A stretch of DNA of 64,000 bases from Streptomyces fodineus (lineage in GTDB: Bacteria > Actinomycetota > Actinomycetes > Streptomycetales > Streptomycetaceae), in the NCBI RefSeq assembly GCF_001735805.1, contig NZ_CP017248.1:4340001-4404000 (forward strand), in the 5' to 3' direction. The position numbers and the translations under genes are program-made. The notes below the pieces were generated by a model. That model was not told the origin of the DNA. It saw nothing but the letters and a program-made list of their open reading frames with translations, and did not search any database. Every line of letters starts with the position of its first letter. Position 1 is the stretch's first letter. Below, one piece after another: positions 8,034 to 16,338 of the stretch.

Positions 8034-9109
8034 AATCCCCGGCGCTCGCCCAACGGTTGACCTCGACGGCTGTTGTCACGCTCATGGTGTGGAGCGGTGG
8101 CACCGCATATGCCGACGGCCCCACGGGCGACACCACGACACACAAGCCGTCCGGACCCGCCGGCGGAGCCAACGACAAGAACATCTACGCCTCCGCCACC
8201 TACTCACACATCAAGGTCCGCCAGGTGAGCGGACCCACCGGTGGTAAGCGCGGCGGTCTCTCCTCGGTGGACGTCAACTGGAAGCCTCCGGCGTGCTGGT
8301 ACGAGCCTGTCTTCACCGGTGAGGAGCTCAAGGCTTTCGTCGACAGGACGGACGGGGCGGGTGACGTCGGCATCCATCAGTCGTGGTTCGGCAAGGGGCT
8401 GTGGACCGACCACTACCGGGACGGCAAGCCCGAGAAGAACTTCGACGACACCTGGTCGCCGGCCCCGGGGTACAAGAACTACAACATAGGCAAGAAGGGC
8501 TACTTCTGGCGCAGTGTCGCCCCCGACGACCAGGACCCCGCATCCTGGGACTGCGGAAGGATCATGTTCTGGCAGGACGCCGACGTCGTGCCGGAGGTCC
8601 CCCACGCCCCCACGCCGAAGATGCTTGCCGAGTACGCCTACAACCAGGTCAAGGTCCCCGACACCGAGATCGAGCTCAAACCCGCCACGAAGTCCACGGT
8701 GAACGTGCCCACTTGGGTCTGGCTGGACAAGGGCAGGTTCCAGCCGATCACGGTCCGCGCGGAACTCCCCCGGACCAACCTCTGGGCGGAGACGACCGCC
8801 AAACCGGTCGCCCTCCACCTGGCCCCCGGCACGGAGGACGCCACGACCCTCCCCGCCTCAGGCGACTGCACGATCAACGACGACGGCTCGATCGGTACGC
8901 CGTACACCGACGGAGACGGCGACAAGACCCCGCCGTGCGGCATCAAGTACCTGCGCGCCACGAACGGCACCCCTTTCCAGCTGAAGGCAAGTATCACTTG
9001 GCAGATCACCTGGAAGGGCACCGGCGACAGCGGCGGCCCCCTCCCGGACGGCACCTTCGAGACCACCCAGGACATGAACGTCCAGGAGATCCAGTCGGTC
9101 AACCGGTGA
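8030..9109 (+). CDS. secreted protein, paralogue family B, copy 1
   Basis: 359 residues from ATG 8030, which overlaps the lipoprotein stop (ATGA). A Sec signal peptide ends near A-Y-A at about 29. The mature protein shares with copies 2 and 3: P-P-A-C-W-Y-E-P, W-D-C with F-W soon after, A-E-Y-A-Y-N-Q-V, a T-W-V-W-L-D-K-G segment, a G-D-C-T-I-N-D-D-G-S-I-G loop, P-P-C-G-I-K-Y-L-R and the ending Q-E-I-Q-S-V-N-R. Four conserved cysteines suggest two disulphides. I recognise no enzymatic motif. It always follows a family A lipoprotein, so the two probably form one surface complex. It is convergent with the tad genes, nine bases away. Confidence 0.75.
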   Translation: MKSPALAQRLTSTAVVTLMVWSGGTAYADGPTGDTTTHKPSGPAGGANDKNIYASATYSHIKVRQVSGPTGGKRGGLSSVDVNWKPPACWYEPVFTGEELKAFVDRTDGAGDVGIHQSWFGKGLWTDHYRDGKPEKNFDDTWSPAPGYKNYNIGKKGYFWRSVAPDDQDPASWDCGRIMFWQDADVVPEVPHAPTPKMLAEYAYNQVKVPDTEIELKPATKSTVNVPTWVWLDKGRFQPITVRAELPRTNLWAETTAKPVALHLAPGTEDATTLPASGDCTINDDGSIGTPYTDGDGDKTPPCGIKYLRATNGTPFQLKASITWQITWKGTGDSGGPLPDGTFETTQDMNVQEIQSVNR

Positions 9110-9118
9110 GCGCCCGGC

Positions 9119-9580
9119 TCAGCCGACCTCGTTCCTGGCCGCCGAGCGGCCGTGTACGACCACGTCGCCGCCGTAGAACAGGCCCGTGAACACGGGCTGG
9201 TAGGTCAGCTGGACCTCCACCTCCACGTGATCGGCGTCGGCCGTGACACAGTGGGTCGCGCCGATGTCCGCCGCGCTCATGCCCATCTCGTGGGCGTACG
9301 CCTTCACCCGGGCGTCGCAGTCCTGGTACTTGATCGGCGCCGAGCCGCCCTCGTTCTCGTACAGGGCGTTCTTGTCGATGTCCTGGGCGGCGTACCGGGC
9401 GGCCTGTTCCGCGATGTCCGCCGCGCGTTCCCGCTTGGAGATGGACAGGCCGCCATCGATGACGAAGGCCGCCAGGGACAGGAAGAGCAGGGCGAAGATG
9501 ATGACCGCGCCCGCGCCCGAACCCCGGTCGTCCAGGCGGCTCAGACGGGCCGGCCACCAGGTGCGTACGACGTCTCTCAC
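9119..9580 (-). CDS. TadG-like pilus assembly protein
   Basis: 153 residues with one membrane segment at about 25-45 preceded by D-R-G-S-G-A-G-A, the processing-site-like start of Tad pseudopilins, and followed by a periplasmic-type domain with two cysteines. It matches the TadE/TadG group of minor pilins. GTG 9580 overlaps the upstream gene's stop (GTGA). It is the last gene of the tad operon and meets the inserted secreted-protein gene head-on. Confidence 0.72.
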   Translation of the reverse strand: MRDVVRTWWPARLSRLDDRGSGAGAVIIFALLFLSLAAFVIDGGLSISKRERAADIAEQAARYAAQDIDKNALYENEGGSAPIKYQDCDARVKAYAHEMGMSAADIGATHCVTADADHVEVEVQLTYQPVFTGLFYGGDVVVHGRSAARNEVG

Positions 9581-10044
9581 GCCGACCTCCGGTACGGGTC
9601 CAGCGAGGAGGAGAAACGGGCGGACAGCCGGGTCGGCACGTCCAGGCCCAGCATGGCAAGGCCTCTGACCTGGCAGCTGACCTCCACCGTGAAGAACGGG
9701 TCGACGTCCGGGTTGAAGCCGCTGCTCGTCTGGACCACCGAGACCGGGCCGGAGCAGACGTCCGCCAGATCGGACTCCGCGGCCTTGCGCGCCTCGGACA
9801 TCGCGAGCGCGTGGTCCTTCTGGATGGAGCCGGCCCGTGCCGCGTCCCGTGCCGCGCCGTCGATCGCACCGCGCCCGTCGACGAGTTGCCCGAAGGCCAC
9901 CAGCACCAGGATGAAGAGGATCATCACGGGCGCGAGGATGACCACCTCGACCGTGGACAGGCCCCGGTCGGCGGCCGGACCGCAGCAGGAGGCGCGCCGC
10001 CTCCTCAGCCAGGAACGCACCGGTTCTCTCAGGCCGGAGAGCAT
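9577..10044 (-). CDS. TadE-family minor pilin
   Basis: 155 residues from ATG 10044; upstream in-frame extension is the shadow of the next gene. A basic head leads to D-R-G-L-S-T-V-E-V-V-I-L-A-P, the TadE motif with the conserved Glu and a long hydrophobic helix (about 29-52). This is followed by R-D-A-A-R-A-G and an extracytoplasmic domain with two cysteines. Its start overlaps the preceding stop by one base. Minor pilins of this type are processed by the prepilin peptidase and cap or prime Flp pili. Confidence 0.8.
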   Translation of the reverse strand: MLSGLREPVRSWLRRRRASCCGPAADRGLSTVEVVILAPVMILFILVLVAFGQLVDGRGAIDGAARDAARAGSIQKDHALAMSEARKAAESDLADVCSGPVSVVQTSSGFNPDVDPFFTVEVSCQVRGLAMLGLDVPTRLSARFSSSLDPYRRSA

Positions 10045-10505
10045 CAGTTCCCGTTCTCCTTCACGAACCGCTCCACCGGCCCCACCGACCGCGCATGGAC
10101 GGTGAGGTCCAGGCCCGGGAACACGGTGGGTACCCGTGCCGAGATCTCCACTCCGACCGTGTGCTGCTCCGGCTGGACCGTCTGTACGTCCGGTGCCAGC
10201 ACCAGCTGCGGACCGAGCTGGCGGATGTAGGAGTCGGCCACGTCCCGCGCCTCGCCTCGCCATGCGCCGGGCTGCTCGTCCGCCGTGGCGCGGGCCTTGC
10301 GGGCGCCCGCCTGGGCCGCGGCCTGGGCCACGTGGTCCGCGAAGAAGTACAGCGCGAACTGGACGGTCGCGAAGATCAGGAAGAAGAGGACCGGCGTGAG
10401 CAGCACGAACTCGATCGCGGTCATGCCGGAGTCGGCGGTCCGGCCACGCGCGGCCTCCGCCCGGCGGCGCACCCACTTGCCGAGGCTCACCCCTACCCCC
10501 GTCAT
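10044..10505 (-). CDS. tadE: TadE-family pilus assembly protein
   Basis: 153 residues. The segment D-S-G-M-T-A-I-E-F-V-L-L-T-P near 25-39 is the classic TadE signature, with one membrane helix followed by A-A-A-Q-A-G-A-R-K-A-R. ATG 10505 lies 22 bases after the Flp-like gene stop. It is co-translated with the second TadE-like gene. No cysteines are seen in the outer domain. Confidence 0.85.
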   Translation of the reverse strand: MTGVGVSLGKWVRRRAEAARGRTADSGMTAIEFVLLTPVLFFLIFATVQFALYFFADHVAQAAAQAGARKARATADEQPGAWRGEARDVADSYIRQLGPQLVLAPDVQTVQPEQHTVGVEISARVPTVFPGLDLTVHARSVGPVERFVKENGN

Positions 10506-10527
10506 CCCCGTCCCGTCCTACGGCCGC

Positions 10528-10779
10528 TCAGCAGGTCTTGTCCGCGCTCGCGCCCTTGATGCAGTTGCCGACCTTGTTGGCGCCGCCCTTCAGCGCCTCG
10601 TTGATGATGGCGGCCACCACGCCCACGATCGCCACGACGACCGCGGAGATGATGACCCACTCCACCGCCGAGGCGCCGCGGTCCAGTTCACCGGAGCGGG
10701 CGCGCTCGACGCGCCCGCGCAGGAAGGCGACCAGGAAGTCCACCGCCGGGATGCCGGTGTTGAAATTCCGTGCTGTCAT
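10528..10779 (-). CDS. Flp-type pilin-like protein
   Basis: 83 residues from ATG 10779, with AAAGGGGA about ten bases upstream. A basic N-terminus (about 36 residues, long for a prepilin leader) leads to R-G-A-S-A-V-E-W-V-I-I-S-A, the Flp processing region with the key Glu, then a hydrophobic helix (about 40-60) and a short tail with two cysteines. It should form the shaft of the Tad pilus after cleavage by the peptidase encoded at 3395-4171. It starts 80 bases beyond the tadC stop, so it could have its own promoter and higher expression. Confidence 0.82.
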   Translation of the reverse strand: MTARNFNTGIPAVDFLVAFLRGRVERARSGELDRGASAVEWVIISAVVVAIVGVVAAIINEALKGGANKVGNCIKGASADKTC

Positions 10780-10859
10780 TGTGGGTTGTCCCCTTTGTCC
10801 TCTCGATACAGCAGTTGGCAGTCGGTTCACACGCCTAGGGAGCACCTAGGGAAGACGGC

Positions 10860-11783
10860 TCACACCTGGAACACCCGCATCGCCGCCGGGAAGATCAGAA
10901 ACACCAGGAACCCGGCGCACAGCAGCAGCTGGGCCACGAGCATCGACTGGGACTTCTCGCCCGCGCTGCCCTCGATCTCCGCGAGTTCGCGATGCCGCAT
11001 GGTCTCGGCGCGGGAGGCGAGGGACTCCCGCACCTTGGCACCGTCGTCCGCGACGAGGGCCAGCGACGCCGACAGGTCCTTCAGCTCCTCCACGCCCAGT
11101 TCCTCGCCGAGCATGCCGAGTGCCTGCCACTGGCTGTACCCGGTGATCCGGGCGTCGGCCAGGGCATTGCGGATGCGCTGGTTGGCCCAGCCGTCGGAGA
11201 CCTCGGCCGCCGCCATCAGCGCCTCCGGCAGACCGCGGCCGCCGGCCAGGCTCATCGACACCAGGTCCAGGTACGCCCCGATGACCCGGCGCAGGTCCCG
11301 GCGCTTGTCGGCCGCGTCCCGCCGTACCTCCAGATCGGGCAGGACGAAGAACAGTGCCGCGCAGGCCAGGGCCAGCCAGACCGGGATGACCGGACTGGAG
11401 CCGAAGCCCATCGTCCAGACCACGGCGAACAGGAACGGCCCGAAGATCAGACCGGTCACCGCCAGCAGCACCTTGGTCGCGAGGAAATGCTCCCAGCTCC
11501 GTTCCAGGACGGCCAGGTCGGCGCGGAGCGAGCGCTGTTCCCAGCCCTGCTGGAGGTAGAACTCCGACACTCGGGCACCGATGCGGGCGCGCAGCGCGCC
11601 GAACCGGCCCTGGGCGTCCTTCGTCTGGCGCGCGGACTCGTACGCCGTTCCGCGTGCCCGCAGCGCGTCGATCCGCGCGACCTGGGCGACCGCGCTGCGC
11701 CTGGTGGGCATCAGAGCACGGATCAGTGCGTAGACGCCCAGACCGAAAACGACGCCGACGACGATCGGCAGCGTGAGACTCAT
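10860..11783 (-). CDS. tadC: TadC, type II secretion F-domain membrane protein
   Basis: 307 residues from the ATG at 11783, which overlaps the tadB stop (ATGA). Several hydrophobic segments (start, about 105-150 and the C-terminus) flank a cytoplasmic GspF-type helical domain containing L-D-L-V-S-M-S-L-A-G-G-R-G-L-P-E-A-L. With TadB it makes the inner-membrane platform that works with the CpaF ATPase. Confidence 0.88.
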   Translation of the reverse strand: MSLTLPIVVGVVFGLGVYALIRALMPTRRSAVAQVARIDALRARGTAYESARQTKDAQGRFGALRARIGARVSEFYLQQGWEQRSLRADLAVLERSWEHFLATKVLLAVTGLIFGPFLFAVVWTMGFGSSPVIPVWLALACAALFFVLPDLEVRRDAADKRRDLRRVIGAYLDLVSMSLAGGRGLPEALMAAAEVSDGWANQRIRNALADARITGYSQWQALGMLGEELGVEELKDLSASLALVADDGAKVRESLASRAETMRHRELAEIEGSAGEKSQSMLVAQLLLCAGFLVFLIFPAAMRVFQV

Positions 11784-12730
11784 CCCCCTACCCCCTCTTC
11801 CTGGGCCGCCGGGGTACGTGGCCGTACGAACAGGACCGCGGATTCGTCCCGGACCAGGAAGCGTTCGGGAGTCTCGATGACGGACAGTTTGCGCAGCCAC
11901 CAGAACCCGAGCGCGAACAGGGCGCAGACCAGGGAGAGGACCAGCTGTCCGACGGGGGTGCCGTACGGTGCCACGAAGTCCCGGTTGAAGACGGCGAGTC
12001 CGAGGACGAACGCGACCGACACGGCGACGACGATCTGTACCGAGCGCCGGGTGGAAGCGCGTTGGGCCATCACCCGCTGGCGCATGTCCACCTCTTCGCG
12101 CGCCGACTTGGCTAGCGCGCCGAGCACCTGCCGCAGACCGGGGCCGCGCAGCCGGGCGTTGAGGATCAGCGCGGCGACGATGATGTCGGCGGAGGCGTCG
12201 TCGATCTCGTCGGCGAGCACTTGCAGCGCCTCGGGCAGCGGGGTGCGGGCGCGCAGCCGGTCGACGAGTGCGTCGAGGTGGGGCCGCAGGACCGGGGCGG
12301 CGGCCCGCGCGGACGCGGGAATGGCCTGCTCCAGGCCGACGGCGCCGGCGATGGTGTCACGCAGGGACTCGGTCCAGGAGGCCAGCGCCTCCACGCGGCG
12401 CATGGCGGTGCGCTCCTGCGCGGCACCGCCGAAGAGCCGGTCCCAGAAGAAGACGAGGACGCCCGCGGCGATGCCCGCCACCGCCCAGCGGGTGAGCAGC
12501 AGCACGACGAGGCCGATGACGCCGGCGAGCGTGCCGCGCCGCCCGGCGAACCGGATGAGTTCGGCGGCGCGCTCGTTGGCGCGTTGCTTCTCGTGCTGGG
12601 GCTTCGCGGGCAGGCCGCGGACCGCGATGAGCAGCAGCGCGAGACCGCCGCCGACGGTGACGCCGCTGCCGACGGAGTACAGGACCGTGGTCGAGAACAG
12701 GGCGCCGAGTGCACCGAAGTCCATGCTCAC
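11780..12730 (-). CDS. tadB: TadB, type II secretion F-domain membrane protein
   Basis: 316 residues. GTG 12730 overlaps the cpaF stop (GTGA); an internal ATG six bases on is also possible. Hydrophobic segments near 5-28, 68-100, 230-250 and 262-280 flank the GspF domain, which includes L-R-D-T-I-A-G-A-V-G-L-E-Q-A-I. It forms the pilus platform with TadC. Confidence 0.88.
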   Translation of the reverse strand: MSMDFGALGALFSTTVLYSVGSGVTVGGGLALLLIAVRGLPAKPQHEKQRANERAAELIRFAGRRGTLAGVIGLVVLLLTRWAVAGIAAGVLVFFWDRLFGGAAQERTAMRRVEALASWTESLRDTIAGAVGLEQAIPASARAAAPVLRPHLDALVDRLRARTPLPEALQVLADEIDDASADIIVAALILNARLRGPGLRQVLGALAKSAREEVDMRQRVMAQRASTRRSVQIVVAVSVAFVLGLAVFNRDFVAPYGTPVGQLVLSLVCALFALGFWWLRKLSVIETPERFLVRDESAVLFVRPRTPAAQEEGVGG

Positions 12731-14034
12731 CCCCAGGTTCCGTGGGGCCGGTAACCATGGGCCATCAGGTCCTCCAGGCAGGCGATGGGCGCATGCGGTA
12801 CGACCCGTCCGTCGGGGGCCTCGGCGAAGACCTCGCTGGACAGCACGCGGCCGTCGACGCCGTTGACCTCGCGGACGGAGGTGACCATGCGCTGCAGTCG
12901 GCCGCCGGTCTGGTAGTTGTTGCGCCGTTGGATGAAGACGACGAAATTGACCGCGCCCGCGATCAGCATCTGGCTGGCCTCGATGGGCAGCCGCTCGGAC
13001 GCCTGCAACGCGTACGTCGAAATACGGTTGAAGACCTCGCTGGAGCTGTTGGCGTGGATCGTGGACAGCGAGCCGTCGTTTCCTTGCGACATCGCGTTCA
13101 GCATGGTCACGATCTCGTCGCCCAGCACCTCGCCGACGATGACGCGGGACGGGTTCATGCGCAGCGACCTGCGCACCAGCTCCGCCATCGAGATGGCGCC
13201 CTGTCCCTCGGAGTTGGGCAGCCGCTCCTCGAACGCGACGACGTTCGGGTGCAGGTCGGGGAAGGTGTCGAGGCCGAGCTCCAGGGCACGCTCGACGGTG
13301 ATGAGCCGCTCGTGGGGCGGGATCTCGTTGGCGAGCGCCCGCAGCAGGGTGGTCTTGCCGGCGTTGGTGGCACCGGCGATCATGATGTTCTTGCGGGCCC
13401 GGACCGCACAGGCCATGAAATGGGCGACCTCCGGTGTCAGCGTGCCGTTGCCGACGAGGTCGGATATGAACACCTTGCCCATGCGGGCACGGCGGATGGA
13501 CAGCGCGGGCCGCCGGGTGACGTCCATGACGGCGGAGAGCCGGGATCCGTCGGGCAGCCGCAGGTCCAGCTGCGGGTTGGCCGCGTCGAAGGGCCGGGAG
13601 GACAGGCCGGAGTAGGCGCCGAGCACCTGGATCAGCTCGATGAGCTCCTCGTCGGACTCGGCCACGGGCTCGCCCGTGACCTCGCGCCCGTCGGCGTAGC
13701 CGACGAAGACCTGGTCGCAGCCGTTGACGTCGATGTTCTCGACCTCGGGGTCGTCCAGCAGCGGCTGCAGCCGTCCCACGCCGAACAGCGCCGCGTGCAC
13801 GGCGGCGGCGTACTGCTCCTCGGTCTCGGCGTCCAGCGGTGCACGGCCCGCGTTGATCTCGGCGCGGGCGTGTTCCTCCAGGATCTGTGCGATCACCGCG
13901 CGGGCGTACTGCCGCTCGTCCTCCGTGGACATCGGCGTGACACCGCTGGCCTGGTCCAGCCGCCGCTGCTCGGCGATCCGGTCACCGGCGTCCTGCCGGA
14001 ACCGCTTGACCAGCTGGTGGTCGACAGCGGTCAT
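12727..14034 (-). CDS. tadA: CpaF/TadA secretion ATPase
   Basis: 435 residues, typical CpaF length. It has a Walker A motif G-A-T-N-A-G-K-T at about 221-228, an Asp-box region S-R-V-I-V-G-E-V-L-G-D-E near 297, and the His box S-T-I-H-A-N near 325. This is the hexameric cytoplasmic motor for Tad pilus extension. ATG 14034 overlaps the stop of the TadZ-like gene. Everything needed for catalysis is visible. Confidence 0.93.
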   Translation of the reverse strand: MTAVDHQLVKRFRQDAGDRIAEQRRLDQASGVTPMSTEDERQYARAVIAQILEEHARAEINAGRAPLDAETEEQYAAAVHAALFGVGRLQPLLDDPEVENIDVNGCDQVFVGYADGREVTGEPVAESDEELIELIQVLGAYSGLSSRPFDAANPQLDLRLPDGSRLSAVMDVTRRPALSIRRARMGKVFISDLVGNGTLTPEVAHFMACAVRARKNIMIAGATNAGKTTLLRALANEIPPHERLITVERALELGLDTFPDLHPNVVAFEERLPNSEGQGAISMAELVRRSLRMNPSRVIVGEVLGDEIVTMLNAMSQGNDGSLSTIHANSSSEVFNRISTYALQASERLPIEASQMLIAGAVNFVVFIQRRNNYQTGGRLQRMVTSVREVNGVDGRVLSSEVFAEAPDGRVVPHAPIACLEDLMAHGYRPHGTWG

Positions 14035-15191
14035 CGGCCGGCTCCCGCGTGGCCCTGCTGGGACGGGTACGGGGGCTGGGGCTGGCCCTGGGGAGGCTGG
14101 CCCTGGGGAGGCTGGTACGACGGCTGGGGCCGGCTGTGCTGGGGTTGCGGGGCTTGCTGGGGTTGCTGGGGTTGCTGGTGCAGGGTCTGCTGCTGGGGCT
14201 GGGGGTACTGGGCCTGGTGGGCCTGGTGGGCCTGCTGGGCTGTGCGGGACTGCTGAGCCTGCTCGTGGCGGCCCTGCTGCCCCTGCTGCCCCTGCTGCCC
14301 CTGGCTCTGGCCCTGGTCGCGGCCGGCCTGCTGGGCCTGTCGGTACTGGGCCTGCTGAGCCTGGTGGGCCTGCTGGGCCTGGGCGGATACGGCCCAGGCG
14401 GCGCCGTACTGCTGGTTCAGGTCGGCGGCGATCTTGCGGGCCGAGCGGACCAGCAGCGACTTGTCGAGGCGGCCACGCTTACGACCCGCGAGCATGTCGG
14501 CGCCGGCCGGGTCGTCCGCGAGGGTGCCGACGACGCGGGCGCCGGTCTGGGCGTGCACCAGCATGTCGTTGACCTGGTTGACGAGCTTGCCGCTGCCGGC
14601 CGGGTCGGCGATCAGCACGACGCCGATGAGCGGGGTGGCAAGGGCGGCGGCACCGCGGGACCCTCCGTGCAGCCGCGCGGACAGGTGGGCGGCCCGGTCC
14701 CGGACCCGGGCCAGCGCCTCCGGTTCGGTACGCGACAGGAGCAGCACGAGCGCCGCGTGCGGGAACAGTTCGACGGCCGGGGTGTCCCCGCTGATGCGTC
14801 CGCAGTCGGCGATGACGTCGGCGGGCGCGTGGGGCGAGTCGGCGAGGGAGGCGAAGGCGTGTCCGAGGGTCGGCCACAGGCTGGCCAGCCCGGCGGCCTG
14901 CTCGGCGACGCCGAGACCGACGAGGACTTCGAGTCCGCCGCTCAACGGCTGGACGTGATCCCACAGCTGATCCGGCACCAGGCCGCGCCGGGCGGTCGCG
15001 GCTATCGACAGCAGGCCGGTGTTCGGGTTGAGCGGCCCGCCGTGCGCGGCGGTACTGCGGTACACGAGGTCGCCGCCCGCCGGGTCGGTCTCGGCGAGCA
15101 GGACGCGGCGCGGCCAGACCGCGGCGAGGGCGACGGCCGCCGTGGTGACGCCGGGGGAACCCTTGTCGGCGGCGAGAGCGATGAGCGCCAT
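14031..15191 (-). CDS. TadZ/CpaE-like P-loop protein with a glutamine-rich tail
   Basis: 386 residues. Residues 1-260 form a MinD/ParA-like domain with a deviant Walker A (K-G-S-P-G-V-T-T at about 10-17) and an E-T-D-P-A-G-G-D segment. In Tad systems the TadZ/CpaE protein places the machine at a pole. From about 265 the protein is mostly Gln, Pro and Ala (Q-A-Q-Q-A-H-type and Q-P-Q-P-type repeats), an unusually long low-complexity tail of about 120 residues. It is coupled to cpaF by an ATGA overlap and lies 17 bases after the cpaB stop. The ribosome-binding site is weak. Confidence 0.8.
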   Translation of the reverse strand: MALIALAADKGSPGVTTAAVALAAVWPRRVLLAETDPAGGDLVYRSTAAHGGPLNPNTGLLSIAATARRGLVPDQLWDHVQPLSGGLEVLVGLGVAEQAAGLASLWPTLGHAFASLADSPHAPADVIADCGRISGDTPAVELFPHAALVLLLSRTEPEALARVRDRAAHLSARLHGGSRGAAALATPLIGVVLIADPAGSGKLVNQVNDMLVHAQTGARVVGTLADDPAGADMLAGRKRGRLDKSLLVRSARKIAADLNQQYGAAWAVSAQAQQAHQAQQAQYRQAQQAGRDQGQSQGQQGQQGQQGRHEQAQQSRTAQQAHQAHQAQYPQPQQQTLHQQPQQPQQAPQPQHSRPQPSYQPPQGQPPQGQPQPPYPSQQGHAGAGR

Positions 15192-15208
15192 GGGGTGGGT
15201 GCCGCTTT

Positions 15209-15943
15209 CTAGTTGCCGGAGCCGGAGACGTGCACGACGGCGACCGATTGGTCGGAGGCGGCGCGTGCCACGGCGGCGGCGTCGGACTGGTCGACGATCA
15301 GGGTCAGCGAGAGGTTGCCGGTGCTGATGGTGGCGTCGCCGCCGTCCTTCTTGTAACCCACCTTGGCAGTGGTGATGGGGCTGCCGGCGGAGGAACCGGT
15401 GCCGGTGCCCGTGCCGGTTCCGGTGCCGGTCTTGCTCGAACTGGAAGTCGCGCTGCCGACGTTGTAGACGGCGACGGTGTCACCGGCCTGGATGTCCGCC
15501 GGGTACTGGCCCTCCTTGAGGGACACACCGACGACGGCCTTGCCGGCCGGCAGCACGTTGCCCTTGGTGAACATCTGGCCCACCACGATCGTGCCCGGGT
15601 AGATCGTGGTCCGCGCCTTGTAGTCCTTCAAGGTGTCCAACTGGTCCCATCGGACATAGTCGATGCTGTTGTCGGCGGCGACCATCACGGACGTGGAGTT
15701 GCTGGTGTCGACGGACTGCCCGACCTGGATCGGCTGCGTCACCTTGACGACCTCGATCCGGTTCCCGGCGCGCAGCACGAGCGTGGTCGCGCCCAGCGCA
15801 CCGAGCAGGATCAACAGCACCGCGAGCGCGGCCAGGGCGGGCTTACGCTCCCGCGGCGGCGTGGGCAACCGGTCACCTGCCGGGGCCTGAGCCGGAGCGG
15901 CGGAACGACCGGCATTCGCCCCCGTACGCTCTTGGATCTTCAC
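15209..15943 (-). CDS. cpaB: CpaB/RcpC-type SAF-domain pilus protein
   Basis: 244 residues from GTG 15943, which has GGGGAG eight bases upstream; the frame is open to 16060 but without a comparable site. A cytoplasmic head is followed by one membrane helix (about 36-56) and a SAF domain with V-K-V-T-Q-P-I-Q-V-G-Q-S-V and the P-A-G-K-A-V-V-G-V-S-L core. A Thr-Gly tract (about 170-182) interrupts the C-terminal half. CpaB proteins help form or gate the pilus channel. It is the first gene of the tad transcript and diverges from lipoprotein copy 2. Confidence 0.82.
   Translation of the reverse strand: MKIQERTGANAGRSAAPAQAPAGDRLPTPPRERKPALAALAVLLILLGALGATTLVLRAGNRIEVVKVTQPIQVGQSVDTSNSTSVMVAADNSIDYVRWDQLDTLKDYKARTTIYPGTIVVGQMFTKGNVLPAGKAVVGVSLKEGQYPADIQAGDTVAVYNVGSATSSSSKTGTGTGTGTGTGSSAGSPITTAKVGYKKDGGDATISTGNLSLTLIVDQSDAAAVARAASDQSVAVVHVSGSGN
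15396..15431. repeat. degenerate hexanucleotide repeat in cpaB
   Basis: Six imperfect CCGGTG-type units encode a Thr-Gly tract on the minus strand, like the repeat at 6110-6163 in the LysM-BTAD gene. Two genes of one locus thus carry the same kind of spacer. Confidence 0.8.
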
Positions 15944-16338
15944 GCAGCCGCTCCCCGTACACCCAAGAAAAGTCTCGCCTGTCAAATTCCGCTCGTCACC
16001 GGGACGTTCACACACGTCCGGGACACTCCGCCGATCCGGCGCATTCGGTACCCAGCGCACGGGCGAGTGTCAAGCCATCGCACCGTATCAGCCGCACATA
16101 GGCCCCTCAAGGCGCGTCCCGACTCCCCGTCCTCACAGACCGGAAGGAGACCGGCCCCTCACGCGCTACCCACCAGGCCTGCACAATTCACTCACGAAAG
16201 CCGGCCACGCCAGACGGGGACTTGTGTGACGCAGGCTCAGCCCCCTGTCTCCTGCGGTCGGCTCACACTGGCGAAACCGAGAACCCCGCCTGTAGCGTCG
16301 ATACTCCTGACTGAACTGTCGTCTCACGGGGGTCCACT
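15944..16338. other. divergent intergenic region between cpaB and lipoprotein copy 2
   Basis: 395 bases without a supportable gene. It holds the cpaB leader with its ribosome-binding site, a TTGACA box on the minus strand at 15980-15985 with no good -10 partner, and the promoter-like motif of lipoprotein copy 2 at 16269-16299. No terminator or repeat is seen. Confidence 0.6.
16269..16299 (+). promoter_or_regulatory. shared promoter-like motif before lipoprotein copy 2
   Basis: TGGCGAAAC, then 18 bases, then CGTC, 40 bases before the GTG start. The same arrangement occurs at 29867-29897 (as TGGCCAAGG) and 34294-34324 with the same 27-base offset. The GAAAC and CGTC boxes look like -35 and -10 elements of an ECF-type sigma factor. 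The sigma factor is not identified. Confidence 0.6.

Noticed and set aside
15980..15985. TTGACA box as the cpaB promoter
   Set aside because: No acceptable -10 element lies at the right distance, so no promoter is called.
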